64,000 nucleotides of DNA. It comes from an uncultured Paracoccaceae bacterium (GTDB lineage Bacteria > Pseudomonadota > Alphaproteobacteria > Rhodobacterales > Rhodobacteraceae). The position numbers and the translations under genes were made by a program. Below the pieces are notes generated by a model. The model did not search any database, had not been told where the DNA came from, and was given only the letters and a program-made list of their open reading frames with translations. Within the stretch, counting starts at the first letter, position 1. Every line of letters begins with the position of its first letter. The stretch is taken from positions 101,873-165,872 of the forward strand of contig CATOSU010000020.1 of the NCBI GenBank assembly GCA_951812615.1, read 5' to 3'. Shown piece after piece: positions 46,542 to 56,172 of this stretch.

Positions 46542-47291
46542 TCAGGCACCCGGATCCAGCGTGCGCAGCAGCAGGATCAGCCCCGAGGCGAACATCAGCC
46601 CGATCACCAGCCAGCGGAAGCTGTTGTCGCTGAGCCGTTTGAACACGAAGATGCCAATCTGTGCCGTGACCATGGCTACCACGATCGCCAGCGCCAGCAG
46701 TGGCAGCATCTCTGCCGGATACGCGCCGCGAAAGGCAAGAACCGTGGCGCTGATCAGCAGGATGACCACGTTGTAGGGTTGCAGTACGGCGCGGGTTTCA
46801 TGCCGCGGCCAGGGGCGCAGCGCGCACCACATGGCAGGCAGGGCACCGCTCAGCCCCGCCAACCCGCCCAGAACACCGCCGGAAAACCCGATGATGCCGT
46901 CGCCCACCGGGGTCGGGCGTTCGAATTTCGGCAGCGACCGGCGCAGAAGAAAAAACGCGCCGTAAAGGATCATGAACCCGGCGATCAGCAGTTTCAGCAC
47001 ATCGGGCTCGATATACCCCAACAACGATACGCCCACCGGGATGCCCAGCACCGCGGGCAGCAGGAACCGGGTGGTCCGCCGCGGATTGGCCAGGAGCGAG
47101 TGCCGGATCACCCAGACGCCCGGCAAGCCGGTCATCACTGACAAGATCACGCTCAGCCCGACGGCCTGCAACGGCGGCAGCACCTGCAGGAAAAAGCCCA
47201 GCGCGAACAGTGCCGTGCCGAACCCGGCGAGCCCGTTGATGAAACCCCCGGCAATCGCGCCGGCAACGATATAGAGCAGCCCGGTATCCAT
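46542..47291 (-). CDS. TauE/SafE family permease
   Basis: The 249-residue membrane protein has about eight helices and the TauE/SafE pattern GGFINGLAGFGTALFALGFFLQVLPP, repeated in the second half as GFSGGVLGGLAGLSGALPAMWCALR. Members move sulfite, sulfoacetate or other organic anions. ATG 47291 is chosen over a start 24 codons upstream that would add a non-membrane stretch before the first helix. It is convergent with the MttB-like gene, eight bases away. Confidence 0.83.
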   Translation of the reverse strand: MDTGLLYIVAGAIAGGFINGLAGFGTALFALGFFLQVLPPLQAVGLSVILSVMTGLPGVWVIRHSLLANPRRTTRFLLPAVLGIPVGVSLLGYIEPDVLKLLIAGFMILYGAFFLLRRSLPKFERPTPVGDGIIGFSGGVLGGLAGLSGALPAMWCALRPWPRHETRAVLQPYNVVILLISATVLAFRGAYPAEMLPLLALAIVVAMVTAQIGIFVFKRLSDNSFRWLVIGLMFASGLILLLRTLDPGA

Positions 47292-47689
47292 TATCGCGGG
47301 CCCATCGGACGGGGCGGGGAGATATGGCGGCCGCGGATTTGCATCCGTTCCGCATATCTGCACGGGGCCATGGCAGCAAGGCTCGGATCCGGTAGCGCGG
47401 GCAGGCGGTGTTTTCGCGGGACGACATCAGGCTGACACAGCTGATCAGCACTCAAAGCATCTTTGAAACAGCATCGCGATGCGCGGTGGCCCCGGCGCGC
47501 GTTTGCGCGTGGGGGACATCGGGCCTTGGATTGCGTCGATTGGACGGCGTGAACGCAACCTGTTCTGGTTCAGGCCTGTATGCAAAGGCTGCTCTGTTCG
47601 GCGTGATCGGCACCGAAGCGAAATACAGTCCACTCAATAAAACTAATCTATTTCAAGTAATTACAAGTTATACCTAATTTGGAAATCAT
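47292..47689. other. Intergenic region, AT-rich at one end, no gene seen
   Basis: About 400 bases lie between the TauE/SafE start and the end of the large unknown operon. The frames here have no coding look. From about 47630 the DNA becomes AT-rich (for example CAATAAAACTAATCTATTTC), which may mark an old junction or the operon's 3' end. I found no clear terminator hairpin. Confidence 0.45.
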
Positions 47690-50686
47690 TCATTCCCCCG
47701 CCTGCAGCGTTGCCAGATCCCTGACGCGGTTTTCCGCCTTGGTGACCGACCATGACGCGAGAGTCGCAAAGGCATCCGCCGCCGTGCGCATCGAGCTGTG
47801 CTCCTTTGCGCCGCCGGTGCCGCCGGCATCCGCAGTGCCGCCTTCCATCGGCCGATAGGCCCGCAACGCGGCTTCCAGACGCTGATAAACGGGCAGGGCG
47901 GCCTCGGCGGCCGCCAGCCTCTGCGCCACCGCGTCGGCATGGTCTTCGGCGCCGGGTTCGGGCAGATCATCCAGCTCTGCATCCCACGGATCGAGCCCTG
48001 CCGCCTCGGCCAGCAGCCGGTCAATTGCCGGGGTGTCCATGCCGCTGGCATGGATCGGCGGGCTGGCCTGACCGGCCGCCTTCACGAAACGTTTCCAGCC
48101 GATCAGTGTCAGTTCAGGCTTGCCGGGAAACCATGTCGTGTCATCGGTTTCGACCACTTTCAGGATTTTGCGGTCATCGGACAGCTCCGCCTGCAGGTAG
48201 GCGACAAGGCGCACACAGATGTCCTGATCGTTCTGGATCGCGTCGATGCTGAGCCCGGACATGGTCATCGCCTGTTTCGCCGCCGGGTCGTTGAGCATGG
48301 TCGCGCCATAGGCGATACAGCATTTGGCCAGCGTCGTGTTCAGGCGCAGCGCCTCGCGCGCCACGCGGCGGTTTTTGGGGTCTTCCAGCGCGTCCTTGTA
48401 GGCGTTCCAGCCCTTGCGCACCTCACGCATTCCATACCCCTTGGCGATCACGTTCGATACCGCCTGCGCCATCGACGTAACGCCTGCAACCGCCAAACCG
48501 ACACCGGTGGGATCGAAGGTGGATGCCGTCTTGGCGACCAGATTGAGCACCGCGAACACGCCGTCCACCGTCGCCTTGCGCTTGTGCACCTTGGCGTTGT
48601 GTACAGCGTTGTCGATTGCCGCCGACGTTCCGCTCTGCCCGGCCAGCGCCACGGCGGCCACATCGACCCAGGCGTTGTGAATATCGGCCTTCTTGTTCCA
48701 GGCCACGACACTTGCCGCCAGCTTCTTGCCGGCCACCACGATCGAGGCGCCCGGATAGACCGAGGCCAGCACGCCCAGCCCGCCATCGACCACCATGTTG
48801 AACATGTTCTGCTGGGCCTTCAGCTTCTGGCCTGCGGCCATGGCCTTGTCCAGCGCCCGGTGCGCGGCGGCAATCTCGGCCGGGTCGGCGGCGTCCGGAT
48901 CGGGCAGGGCGGTGGAATAGAATTCTTCCACCCCCAGCAGTTCCGCCTCAACTTCGCTCTGGATTTCCGCGATGCTTTCTTCGCTGTCGAGCTGCGCCAG
49001 TGCCTCGCGCGCGGCCTCGACCTGCATCTCGTGCAGTTCCTGCGAGATTGCCGGGTCCAGAGCGGTGTCTTCCTCGGCCTCGCCGGCCTCGACCCGGCGC
49101 CGGGCCTCGGCAAGGATCTGATCCGCCGCGCGTTGTTCGGCGGCCAGGAACTTGTTCTGCCACTTGTCCTTGTCGGACTGGCTTTCGGTTGCGGATTGTT
49201 CGAGCGAGGCGACGCCCCCGGCCACCGGCTCGGACAAGGCAGTGGTCAGGCCGACGCCCACCGCATTCAGGCCCATGCAAACCGCAAGCCGCCCGCTGTC
49301 GCCGCGCTGCCAGGCTTCGAGCATGTCCGCCGCGCTGGCGCCTGCGCGGATCATGCCGGCAATATAGCGGCCCGTCGCGGCGCGTTCATTGGCGCGGGCC
49401 GTGGCGTCGGGCACGTCATCGGCCTTGAGCTTGTTGGCCGAGGCGTCACAGGCATAGACCACCGCATCGGCGACCGCGGCCAGCGCGGCGTCAAATTCGG
49501 CCATCGCCTGTTTGCGGGTCTTGGCAAAGCCCACGGATGACAGCCGCGCCAGAGCCTGCGAGCCGCTGTAGCTGGCCTTGATCACCAGCTTGAGGTATTT
49601 CGCCTTGGCATCCGCTTGCTTGTTCGAGGCGTCGCTGGCGTCCGGATCGGTGCGTGCGTTGTGGCCGATATCAATCCCGGCCAGCGCGGATTTGATCAGC
49701 AGATCGATCGCGCGGCCCGCAGCCTGCCGGCCCCGGTCCTGTTCGTCGGAGGTGAAATAGGTGACGGCGGTTTCCGTGGCCTCGACGCCGACAACCACCA
49801 GCGTGCCGATCGCGGCGATGGCGTTTTGCGTGCGTACCGCGTCGGCAGTGGCGGCGCGGTTTTCCGCCAGCATGTCCTTCAGGTTTTTTTCGTCATCGCC
49901 TTCCGCCTGACCGGTCATCACTTTCCAGCGCAGCTTCATTGTTTCGCCGGTATCCGCCGTCATTTCGCCGGAAAACCCTTCGCGCACGCCGACGATGCCC
50001 TGTGCGAAACCGCTGACGGCCGTTGCACCGACCTTGATGACATCGGCAGTGGCGCGCGCGATGTCACCGGCCGCGGTATGGGTGCTGGAATACTGCTCCA
50101 GCTGTTCGCGGTAGAGCGTCATGCTGCCTTCGATGGCCAGCGCCTGTTCGCTGAACCGGTCGGACACCAGATTGTCGGGGATCACACCTTCGCGGACCAG
50201 CGGCGTCCACAACTCCCGCCGGACGTCGTCCTCGGAGAAAAGCGGCGCGCCGCTGTCGTCGATTGCGCTCAGCATATGGGTCTGCAGTTCGATCAGCCGC
50301 TGATGCGCGGCTTCGAGCCGGGCGATAATCGCGATTTCCTCGGCGTCTGAAACCTCTTCGGCGGTGTCGGCGGTTTCGCCGCGGGCAATGCGCGAGTCCT
50401 GCCGGATGTCGCGGCTTTCGACCTCGCTGTCTGCGCGCAGAACGCCTTCTTCGGCGCTGCGCACCGGCACGGCGGTCTGCCCGTCGATCTTCACGAACAG
50501 CTCTTTCTGGGCCGCGTCCAGTTCGTCGCGCACCCGGGCAAGCTGGGCCTGCGCGTCGGCCAGCGCTTCGTTGCGGGCGGTTTCATGAGCAGCGGCGGCA
50601 GCAATCGCGTTCTCGACCGCATCCGCGTCGGGATAGCGTCTGCCGATCTTGCGGACCCAGTCGCGTTCGGCGTCGGTCAGTGGCAT
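47690..50686 (-). CDS. Large protein of unknown function A, with glycine-rich hydrophobic segments
   Basis: This 998-residue protein is the third gene of a three-gene operon. It has no signal peptide. The N-terminal third is charged and coiled-coil-like (about 30-65 and 110-140). Hydrophobic Gly/Ala/Val-rich stretches lie at about 213-234, 289-311, 466-495, 629-662 and 706-747, separated by soluble acidic stretches. They are too small-residue-rich for ordinary transporter helices and recall inserting hairpins of pore-forming or colicin-like proteins; that is inference. The last 100 residues are helical. I recognise no family. Confidence 0.85.
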   Translation of the reverse strand: MPLTDAERDWVRKIGRRYPDADAVENAIAAAAAHETARNEALADAQAQLARVRDELDAAQKELFVKIDGQTAVPVRSAEEGVLRADSEVESRDIRQDSRIARGETADTAEEVSDAEEIAIIARLEAAHQRLIELQTHMLSAIDDSGAPLFSEDDVRRELWTPLVREGVIPDNLVSDRFSEQALAIEGSMTLYREQLEQYSSTHTAAGDIARATADVIKVGATAVSGFAQGIVGVREGFSGEMTADTGETMKLRWKVMTGQAEGDDEKNLKDMLAENRAATADAVRTQNAIAAIGTLVVVGVEATETAVTYFTSDEQDRGRQAAGRAIDLLIKSALAGIDIGHNARTDPDASDASNKQADAKAKYLKLVIKASYSGSQALARLSSVGFAKTRKQAMAEFDAALAAVADAVVYACDASANKLKADDVPDATARANERAATGRYIAGMIRAGASAADMLEAWQRGDSGRLAVCMGLNAVGVGLTTALSEPVAGGVASLEQSATESQSDKDKWQNKFLAAEQRAADQILAEARRRVEAGEAEEDTALDPAISQELHEMQVEAAREALAQLDSEESIAEIQSEVEAELLGVEEFYSTALPDPDAADPAEIAAAHRALDKAMAAGQKLKAQQNMFNMVVDGGLGVLASVYPGASIVVAGKKLAASVVAWNKKADIHNAWVDVAAVALAGQSGTSAAIDNAVHNAKVHKRKATVDGVFAVLNLVAKTASTFDPTGVGLAVAGVTSMAQAVSNVIAKGYGMREVRKGWNAYKDALEDPKNRRVAREALRLNTTLAKCCIAYGATMLNDPAAKQAMTMSGLSIDAIQNDQDICVRLVAYLQAELSDDRKILKVVETDDTTWFPGKPELTLIGWKRFVKAAGQASPPIHASGMDTPAIDRLLAEAAGLDPWDAELDDLPEPGAEDHADAVAQRLAAAEAALPVYQRLEAALRAYRPMEGGTADAGGTGGAKEHSSMRTAADAFATLASWSVTKAENRVRDLATLQAGE

Positions 50687-50730
50687 CGGGCGGTCTCATC
50701 GCTGGCGGAAGTTTTCGGGCCGTGCATCAT
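50677..50730 (-). CDS. Possible 17-codon leader ORF between genes B and A
   Basis: A mini-ORF (MMHGPKTSASDETARCH) starts at an ATGATG that overlaps the stop codon of gene B and ends with a TGA overlapping the first codons of gene A. It would carry ribosomes across the 40-base gap and couple translation of A to B. No homology can be judged at this length. Confidence 0.3.
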   Translation of the reverse strand: MMHGPKTSASDETARCH

Positions 50731-53700
50731 GTCAGTTCCTTCGTCAACCGGGCTTCGACCACCAGCAGCCCGGCGCGGAACGGGTCCCATGCGATCAGCC
50801 CGTCACTGGGATTGCTGCGGTAGAGCAGGATCGCCGGATGCGACGACACCGCGGTTTCGATGCCGCGCAGCTGGGCAAGACCCTGTTCGCGCAACTGGCG
50901 CAGGGTCTTGCCGCGGGTGGCGGCGTTTTCCGGCTCGGCCGCGGCGGTCAGGGCGGCGGCAAAGGCGGCCGGAAAGATGTCGTTTGCGGCACCGTCCAGA
51001 TCGCCGGCCCGGTCCAGCATCGCCTTGACTGCACGCGCGGCGTCCTTGTCCGCCCCGTCATCGGCCCGTGTCACCAGATCGTCGCCAAGCTGGGATATCG
51101 CGGCCAAGAGCCCGCGCACGGCCTGCTGAACTTCGGTTCTGGCAGTTTCGGCGTTGAAGTTGATGTCACCGGTCGTGTGATCGGCACCGGCCTCGGACTC
51201 CTGTGTTGGTGTCAGGTGGCACAGCGACGCCGCGCCATTGCGGATCCGGTCAAACGCGGCCTGTGCCGCCGCCGGATCACCGCCGCCTTCATAGACTTTG
51301 CGGGTGTCGGCAAACTGTCCCTGCAGCGCGGTCAGTTCCGGGCCGCGGGGATGGTCGGGGCGGTTGCGGAACAGGGTCTTCAGCTTGCGCCGGTAGACGG
51401 CCGCGCGGTGCATTTCCGTCTCGGCCTCGGCCAGCCGTTCCTCGGCGGCCTGCATCGAGGCGTCGGCGGCGTCGCGGGCCTCGCGAACGGCTTCGGCCCC
51501 GTCCGCCGCGCCTTCGAGATAGCCTGCAAAGGTTTCCAGCTCGTCGAGATCCAGCCCGGCATCGATCGCGTTCATCTCGCCCGTGGCGAATTTCTCCAAC
51601 ACGGCGGGATCGGGCATGTCGTCATAGGTCTGCCGGATCTCTGTCTGCAGCTCGTGGGCCTCGTTCAGCACGGCGGCAATGTCATCTGACAGCCGGCGCT
51701 CCAGCCGTCCGCGCAGACGCCCCGCACGGGCCAGAAACTCGCCCTGATAGCCCGCGCCCTCTTCCTGTACCGCCGCCATCCGGTCGATCCCGAACAACAT
51801 CCTGTCAAACTGCGCGGTGGCCCGGGCCTGATCGTCTTCGTCGGTACATCGCCCGACGAACCCGTCACGCTGATCGGCCAGCCCTTCGCGCAGGGCGAGC
51901 GTGTCCTGAAGCGCGCGGCCTATCGTCTTGTTCTTGCCGAAAAATCCGGATTGACCGGACAGGTCCTTGTCAACGTTGTCGAGAATTTCCCGCGCCGACC
52001 TGAAATTGTCGCGCACGGTCGAGGTCGCCTCGGCCATCTCCTCGAACGCGCGATGCAGGCCGCCATCGGGTTTCTTGACGCTGGTTCCGATCAGGTCGGC
52101 CAGCACCGCGTCGGGATCGGCGGCAGTGGCATAGCCCGCGCGGATCCCGTCCAGTTCCTTTTTCTTTGCCTTCAGGTTCGACGGCTCGAACTCCTCGAAC
52201 AGCGGGTGCGCCGCGGCGGCGTCGCATTTTCGCAGCGCGGTGGCGATGTCGTCGAACAGCCGGGCCTTGGTGTCGGGCGGGTACATGTTGCCCAGCAGGT
52301 CACGCGCCTCGGCCCGCAGGGCATCGACCCCGTCGCCGATCCCCGGCGCGTCGGTTTCGCTCATGCCTTCGAGCGTTTCGGCCTTGTGCATCAGTTCGGC
52401 CAGCAATTCGCGGGGGAAGCTGTTGTTTTTCAGGTCCGGCACGCGCTTGCCGCCCACGACCGTGGTTTCGATCCGGTGATAATGATCGCCGTCCTCGCCG
52501 GGAATGATGATCAGGTGTTCATCCGCGTCGCCGGTGATTTCGGTCGCCGAGATTTCCTTTGTTTTGTAGAATTCCAGCAGCCGCGTGCGGATGGCCGTGG
52601 CGGACGCGCCGGCCTGTTCGGCGGCGGCGATGTCTTCGGCGGCGCGGTCGGGCGGGACGAAATCGCGCCGGGCATTGGCAAAAGCGATCTTGAAATCCGC
52701 GATCTGACCGGCCAGCGCGTCAAGATGCGCGTCGGTCACAGCCGTGCCCAGCGCGGTGCGCATCCCGTCCAACCGGTCCTGCAGAGGGCGTGTCACGGCA
52801 CCACCGTCGCCGGCGAAGATGTCGCCGCCCTTTCCCCAGAACCGGTCAAGCTCGACCTGCAGCCGGTCGAGGCTGCCTTCGAGATCATCAAACTGCGAGG
52901 TGGCCGGCGTCACGTCGGGCGGAACCGCGGACCGCTGGCCGATGAACATCACCAGAACCCCGCGCGCGGATCGCGACAGCGCGGCGGCCTCGTCGATATG
53001 ACCGGCCTCCAGCAACCTTTCGGAGGCGTAGATCATGCCGTCGATTTCGCGGGCCTGCTGGGGCGTGATCTTCATCACGTCGGGTTCATCCAGATACATC
53101 CGGGTTTCCGGCGGCAGGGGGGTCTGCGCCGCAGTCTGCACGTCGTTGCGCAGGATCTCGTTTTGTGCCTCCAGCCCGGCAATCCGCTTGCGGTCACGTT
53201 CCTCGGCGGAGGCGCTTTGCAGCTCGGGGCCCAGATCGCGCTGCACGTCCAGCGAATGGATCAGGATGGTCTTGAGATGGCCGGCCTGTTCGGAGGCATC
53301 GGTAAAGGCGGCAAGAATGTCGTCGGGCGTGTCGAGTGCCGAAAAGCCGGACAGCGGCAGCAATTCTTCCAGTGTTTCCGCCGCCTCCTGCTGAATAAGC
53401 TCGCGCTGCGGGTAGCTGTCCACATAGCCCTGCAGCGCCGCCGCCCGGTCAGCCAGCGCGCGCTGCTGGTCGGTACAACGGCTCAGCTCGGTCCGCAGGC
53501 GCAGCGTTTCGCCCGCGCCCAGGGTGGCCGCTTCGGCCTCCAGCCGGGCCTGCAGCGCCCCGGCCTGTTCGGTCAGCGCGTCGGTTGCGCCCGCCAGTTT
53601 GGCCTGTTCGGCCTCGATCAGGGCCAGCCGCTGGACCTCGCGTTCGGCGAAAGAGGCACGTGGCACGGCGCCGTCAACCTGATCCGGGCGGGTTTCCGTT

Positions 53701-54239
53701 TCGGCCCGTGCGGCAAGGTTTTCGCGCTGCCCCGCGATGGGCGGCGCATCGGCGATGTCGGGGGCCGGATCGTCAACCGGCAACGGGGCGACCCCTTCGG
53801 GGTCCAGCGCGATCAGGTCGCGGATGATCGGGTCCAGAACGCCGGTGATATTGGTCAGCTCGCGCGCGGCATCTTCGAACACGTCCGGGCCTTCGGACCG
53901 GATCACGCTTGCCTGCGCGTCGTCGATGCGCTGCATCAGCGCCGCCGCCCCGCGCCGGACACCGGCCCCCACGCCCCAGCGCTCCTCGGTCAGCCGCGGA
54001 TACAGATCGCCACCCGCCGACAGCCGCTCCTTGCGCTTCAGCGCGTTGTTCAGCGCGGTGCGGTATTCGACATAATGGTTGACGATGCCGCGCTGTTCGT
54101 CGCGCACCAGGATCCGCCGCGCCTCGTTCCGGTTCAGAAACCCGCGCAGCTTTTCTTCCGGCACCTTTAGCCGGTCGCGCAGGAACACCAGCTCGTCCAC
54201 GCTCAGATCCGAGTGAAGATCAATTCCCTTGGGTGACAT
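50727..54239 (-). CDS. Large coiled-coil protein of unknown function B
   Basis: This 1170-residue protein is the second gene of the operon. It has no signal peptide or membrane segment. Most of it is long charged helix with coiled-coil character (for example AEREVQRLALIEAEQAKLAGATDAL and REARDAADASMQAAEERLAEAETEMHRAA). One different part at about 560-610 looks beta-rich (DEHLIIIPGEDGDHYHRIETTVVGGKRVPDL). The end is FRAGLLVVEARLTKELT. It starts 33 bases after gene C. I recognise no family; it could be a scaffold or a secreted structural protein. Confidence 0.85.
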   Translation of the reverse strand: MSPKGIDLHSDLSVDELVFLRDRLKVPEEKLRGFLNRNEARRILVRDEQRGIVNHYVEYRTALNNALKRKERLSAGGDLYPRLTEERWGVGAGVRRGAAALMQRIDDAQASVIRSEGPDVFEDAARELTNITGVLDPIIRDLIALDPEGVAPLPVDDPAPDIADAPPIAGQRENLAARAETETRPDQVDGAVPRASFAEREVQRLALIEAEQAKLAGATDALTEQAGALQARLEAEAATLGAGETLRLRTELSRCTDQQRALADRAAALQGYVDSYPQRELIQQEAAETLEELLPLSGFSALDTPDDILAAFTDASEQAGHLKTILIHSLDVQRDLGPELQSASAEERDRKRIAGLEAQNEILRNDVQTAAQTPLPPETRMYLDEPDVMKITPQQAREIDGMIYASERLLEAGHIDEAAALSRSARGVLVMFIGQRSAVPPDVTPATSQFDDLEGSLDRLQVELDRFWGKGGDIFAGDGGAVTRPLQDRLDGMRTALGTAVTDAHLDALAGQIADFKIAFANARRDFVPPDRAAEDIAAAEQAGASATAIRTRLLEFYKTKEISATEITGDADEHLIIIPGEDGDHYHRIETTVVGGKRVPDLKNNSFPRELLAELMHKAETLEGMSETDAPGIGDGVDALRAEARDLLGNMYPPDTKARLFDDIATALRKCDAAAAHPLFEEFEPSNLKAKKKELDGIRAGYATAADPDAVLADLIGTSVKKPDGGLHRAFEEMAEATSTVRDNFRSAREILDNVDKDLSGQSGFFGKNKTIGRALQDTLALREGLADQRDGFVGRCTDEDDQARATAQFDRMLFGIDRMAAVQEEGAGYQGEFLARAGRLRGRLERRLSDDIAAVLNEAHELQTEIRQTYDDMPDPAVLEKFATGEMNAIDAGLDLDELETFAGYLEGAADGAEAVREARDAADASMQAAEERLAEAETEMHRAAVYRRKLKTLFRNRPDHPRGPELTALQGQFADTRKVYEGGGDPAAAQAAFDRIRNGAASLCHLTPTQESEAGADHTTGDINFNAETARTEVQQAVRGLLAAISQLGDDLVTRADDGADKDAARAVKAMLDRAGDLDGAANDIFPAAFAAALTAAAEPENAATRGKTLRQLREQGLAQLRGIETAVSSHPAILLYRSNPSDGLIAWDPFRAGLLVVEARLTKELT

Positions 54240-54272
54240 GTGAGGGGGCGCTCCCGCGTTTGACCGGCGCTG

Positions 54273-55994
54273 TTAAAGCAGCGCCCGCACCTGTCCAAGT
54301 GTGGTCTGCGCGGCGGCGCGCACGTTGACGGGCCGGAACCCGTTGGCGGTATCGACATCCTGAAAGAACGGCGTGTCGAGCTGTTTCAGCAACCGGTCCA
54401 CGGCCTGCCGGGCCAGCGATTTTTGCTGGTCGCGGGCCTCGCCCTTGGGGGCGGCAATAACGTTTTCCAATGCACCTTCGACCTGACCGTCAAGCGTGCG
54501 GAGCTGTATGAAAAGTTCTTCGGTTTCGCTGGTGATATCATCGAGACCCAGCGACGCGATCCGGTCGAGGATCGCTTTTTGCAGGGTCCGCATTTCGTCG
54601 TCCAGCGTCTTGCGCGTTGCTTCCCATGCCAGCTTGGCCTTGTGGAAGGGCACAACGTCGTCGGGAATGACCTGCTCCATCTCCGAGCGGCCATCGGCCA
54701 GCGCCTCGGCGATCCATTTCTCAAGGTTCGGCACGATCTGCAGCGCACCTTCGTAATCGCCGTTGCCGGCGCGTTCGGTCGCCAGTGCCAGTGCCGCTGA
54801 CACCCGCCCGTGATCGCCCAGTTTGCCACTGATCACGGTGTCGGCATCGGGCTGCAGCCGGGCAAGCGCGCGGGCCCAGTCATCGGCGGCCCCGCTGTCG
54901 TCCGGCGCGGCCTCTGCGGGCTCTGCTGCCGGGGCAGGCGCCTGCGCCTGCAACGAAGCCATCACGTCGCGCAGTTTTTTCGCGATTTCCATGGCCTGTG
55001 TATAATTCTGCGCCGCCGCTGCATCGACGGCCTGCGCCCAGGCCGCCCGCAACCGGTCGCCCGCGTGCGGGTGCGCATCTGCCGTGGCCGCGACCACCGG
55101 GTCCAGCCGGTCGGCAACGGTGTCCCAGGTCTTGCGGCGCGGGTCCTCGGCGGGCGAGGGCGGGGTTTTCGCCTCCGACAACAGTTTGATCAGCGGCGGC
55201 AGTGCCTTCAGCGCGGCAGCATAGTCGCCGGCTGCCGCGTGTTCCTGCGCCAGCGTCCAGATTTCTGAGATCCGGGCGGCCTGCGGCGGGTTGACCTGCA
55301 GCGCGCCGGCCACAGCCGGTTCGACCCGGGCCGCGGCGGCGTCCCACTTGGCACTGTGACCATCCTGTGGCGCGGCGGCCTGTAACAGCCGCTCCAGCAC
55401 CGCCTCGATCTGATCGAGCCGGGCCGCGGCCGGGTCCAGCGACTGTGCTTTGATGTCGGCCGCCACAGCCTGAAGCGCCGCCATCAGCTTTTGCCGCGGA
55501 TCTTCGGGAACCCCGGCTAACCGTGGCTGTATCGCCTTGATCCGGGCGATCAGCGGCGCGGGGTCGGCGGCGGCCGCCTCTTCGGGGGTGTCAGCAGTGT
55601 CGCCGGTGTCATCTGCCGCCAGTTCCGGGTCGTCCGGCATGTCCTCGACATCTTCTTCCAGCACGTTGCCGTCCGCGTCGAGGATCACCACGTTCAGCAT
55701 GACCTTGTTGGCCTTCAGGAACCGCTTGACGGATTTCGCCATGGCGGGAATGACCCGCTCGCAGGTCAGCTTCATCACCTTCTGTTCGACCACGCAGGAT
55801 CCGAAGCTCACCTTGGTGCCCGGGCCTTCCTTCTTGGCCGCCTTGCCCAGAAGGCTGGCGGCGCGTTTGCGGTGCAGGGCAAAATAGTGTTCGGCATCGG
55901 TTTTGCCGGGGTTGAACGCAAAGGGCAGCGGTTGTTTCCGCGCCACTTTGACCATTCGTTTCAGCTCGGGGCCCTTCAACGCAAATTCGGACAT
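54273..55994 (-). CDS. Protein of unknown function C, N-terminal domain plus three helical repeats
   Basis: This 573-residue protein is the first gene of the operon. Residues 1-115 form a compact domain (FALKGPELKRMVKVARKQPLPFAF...KVSFGSCVVEQKVMKLTCERVIPAMAKSVKRFLK), followed by an acidic linker (115-145). Three related repeats follow at about 217-275, 290-350 and 373-431, each with a leading Trp, an R-L/V-x-P and a GDY- or QNY-type turn before xxAL/AM. The C-terminus ends with a long helix and PVNVRAAAQTTLGQVRALL. ATG 55994 is preferred to the adjacent GTG. No signal peptide. Family unknown. Confidence 0.85.
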   Translation of the reverse strand: MSEFALKGPELKRMVKVARKQPLPFAFNPGKTDAEHYFALHRKRAASLLGKAAKKEGPGTKVSFGSCVVEQKVMKLTCERVIPAMAKSVKRFLKANKVMLNVVILDADGNVLEEDVEDMPDDPELAADDTGDTADTPEEAAAADPAPLIARIKAIQPRLAGVPEDPRQKLMAALQAVAADIKAQSLDPAAARLDQIEAVLERLLQAAAPQDGHSAKWDAAAARVEPAVAGALQVNPPQAARISEIWTLAQEHAAAGDYAAALKALPPLIKLLSEAKTPPSPAEDPRRKTWDTVADRLDPVVAATADAHPHAGDRLRAAWAQAVDAAAAQNYTQAMEIAKKLRDVMASLQAQAPAPAAEPAEAAPDDSGAADDWARALARLQPDADTVISGKLGDHGRVSAALALATERAGNGDYEGALQIVPNLEKWIAEALADGRSEMEQVIPDDVVPFHKAKLAWEATRKTLDDEMRTLQKAILDRIASLGLDDITSETEELFIQLRTLDGQVEGALENVIAAPKGEARDQQKSLARQAVDRLLKQLDTPFFQDVDTANGFRPVNVRAAAQTTLGQVRALL

Positions 55995-56172
55995 CACAAT
56001 ACGCTCGTGCAGAAAATTGCCTTAAACGGCGGAACCTTAACGCCGGGTCGGCCAAAAACCTAAGATTTTTTGTCAGGCCGATCGCGGCAGGCTCCGGCCC
56101 TGACCACGCGGAAGGCTTGTGCGATACCGGGATCCGGCGTGTAATCCCGGCAAAGGGTGACGGAGACAGGCC

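Noticed and set aside
47798..49540. A 580-codon plus-strand frame opposite protein A
   Set aside because: Same reasoning: antisense shadow, no ribosome site and no domain look.
51951..54170. A 739-codon plus-strand frame opposite protein B
   Set aside because: Antisense shadow caused by GC codon bias; protein B has ordinary helical composition, while this frame is Gly/Arg-rich and patternless.
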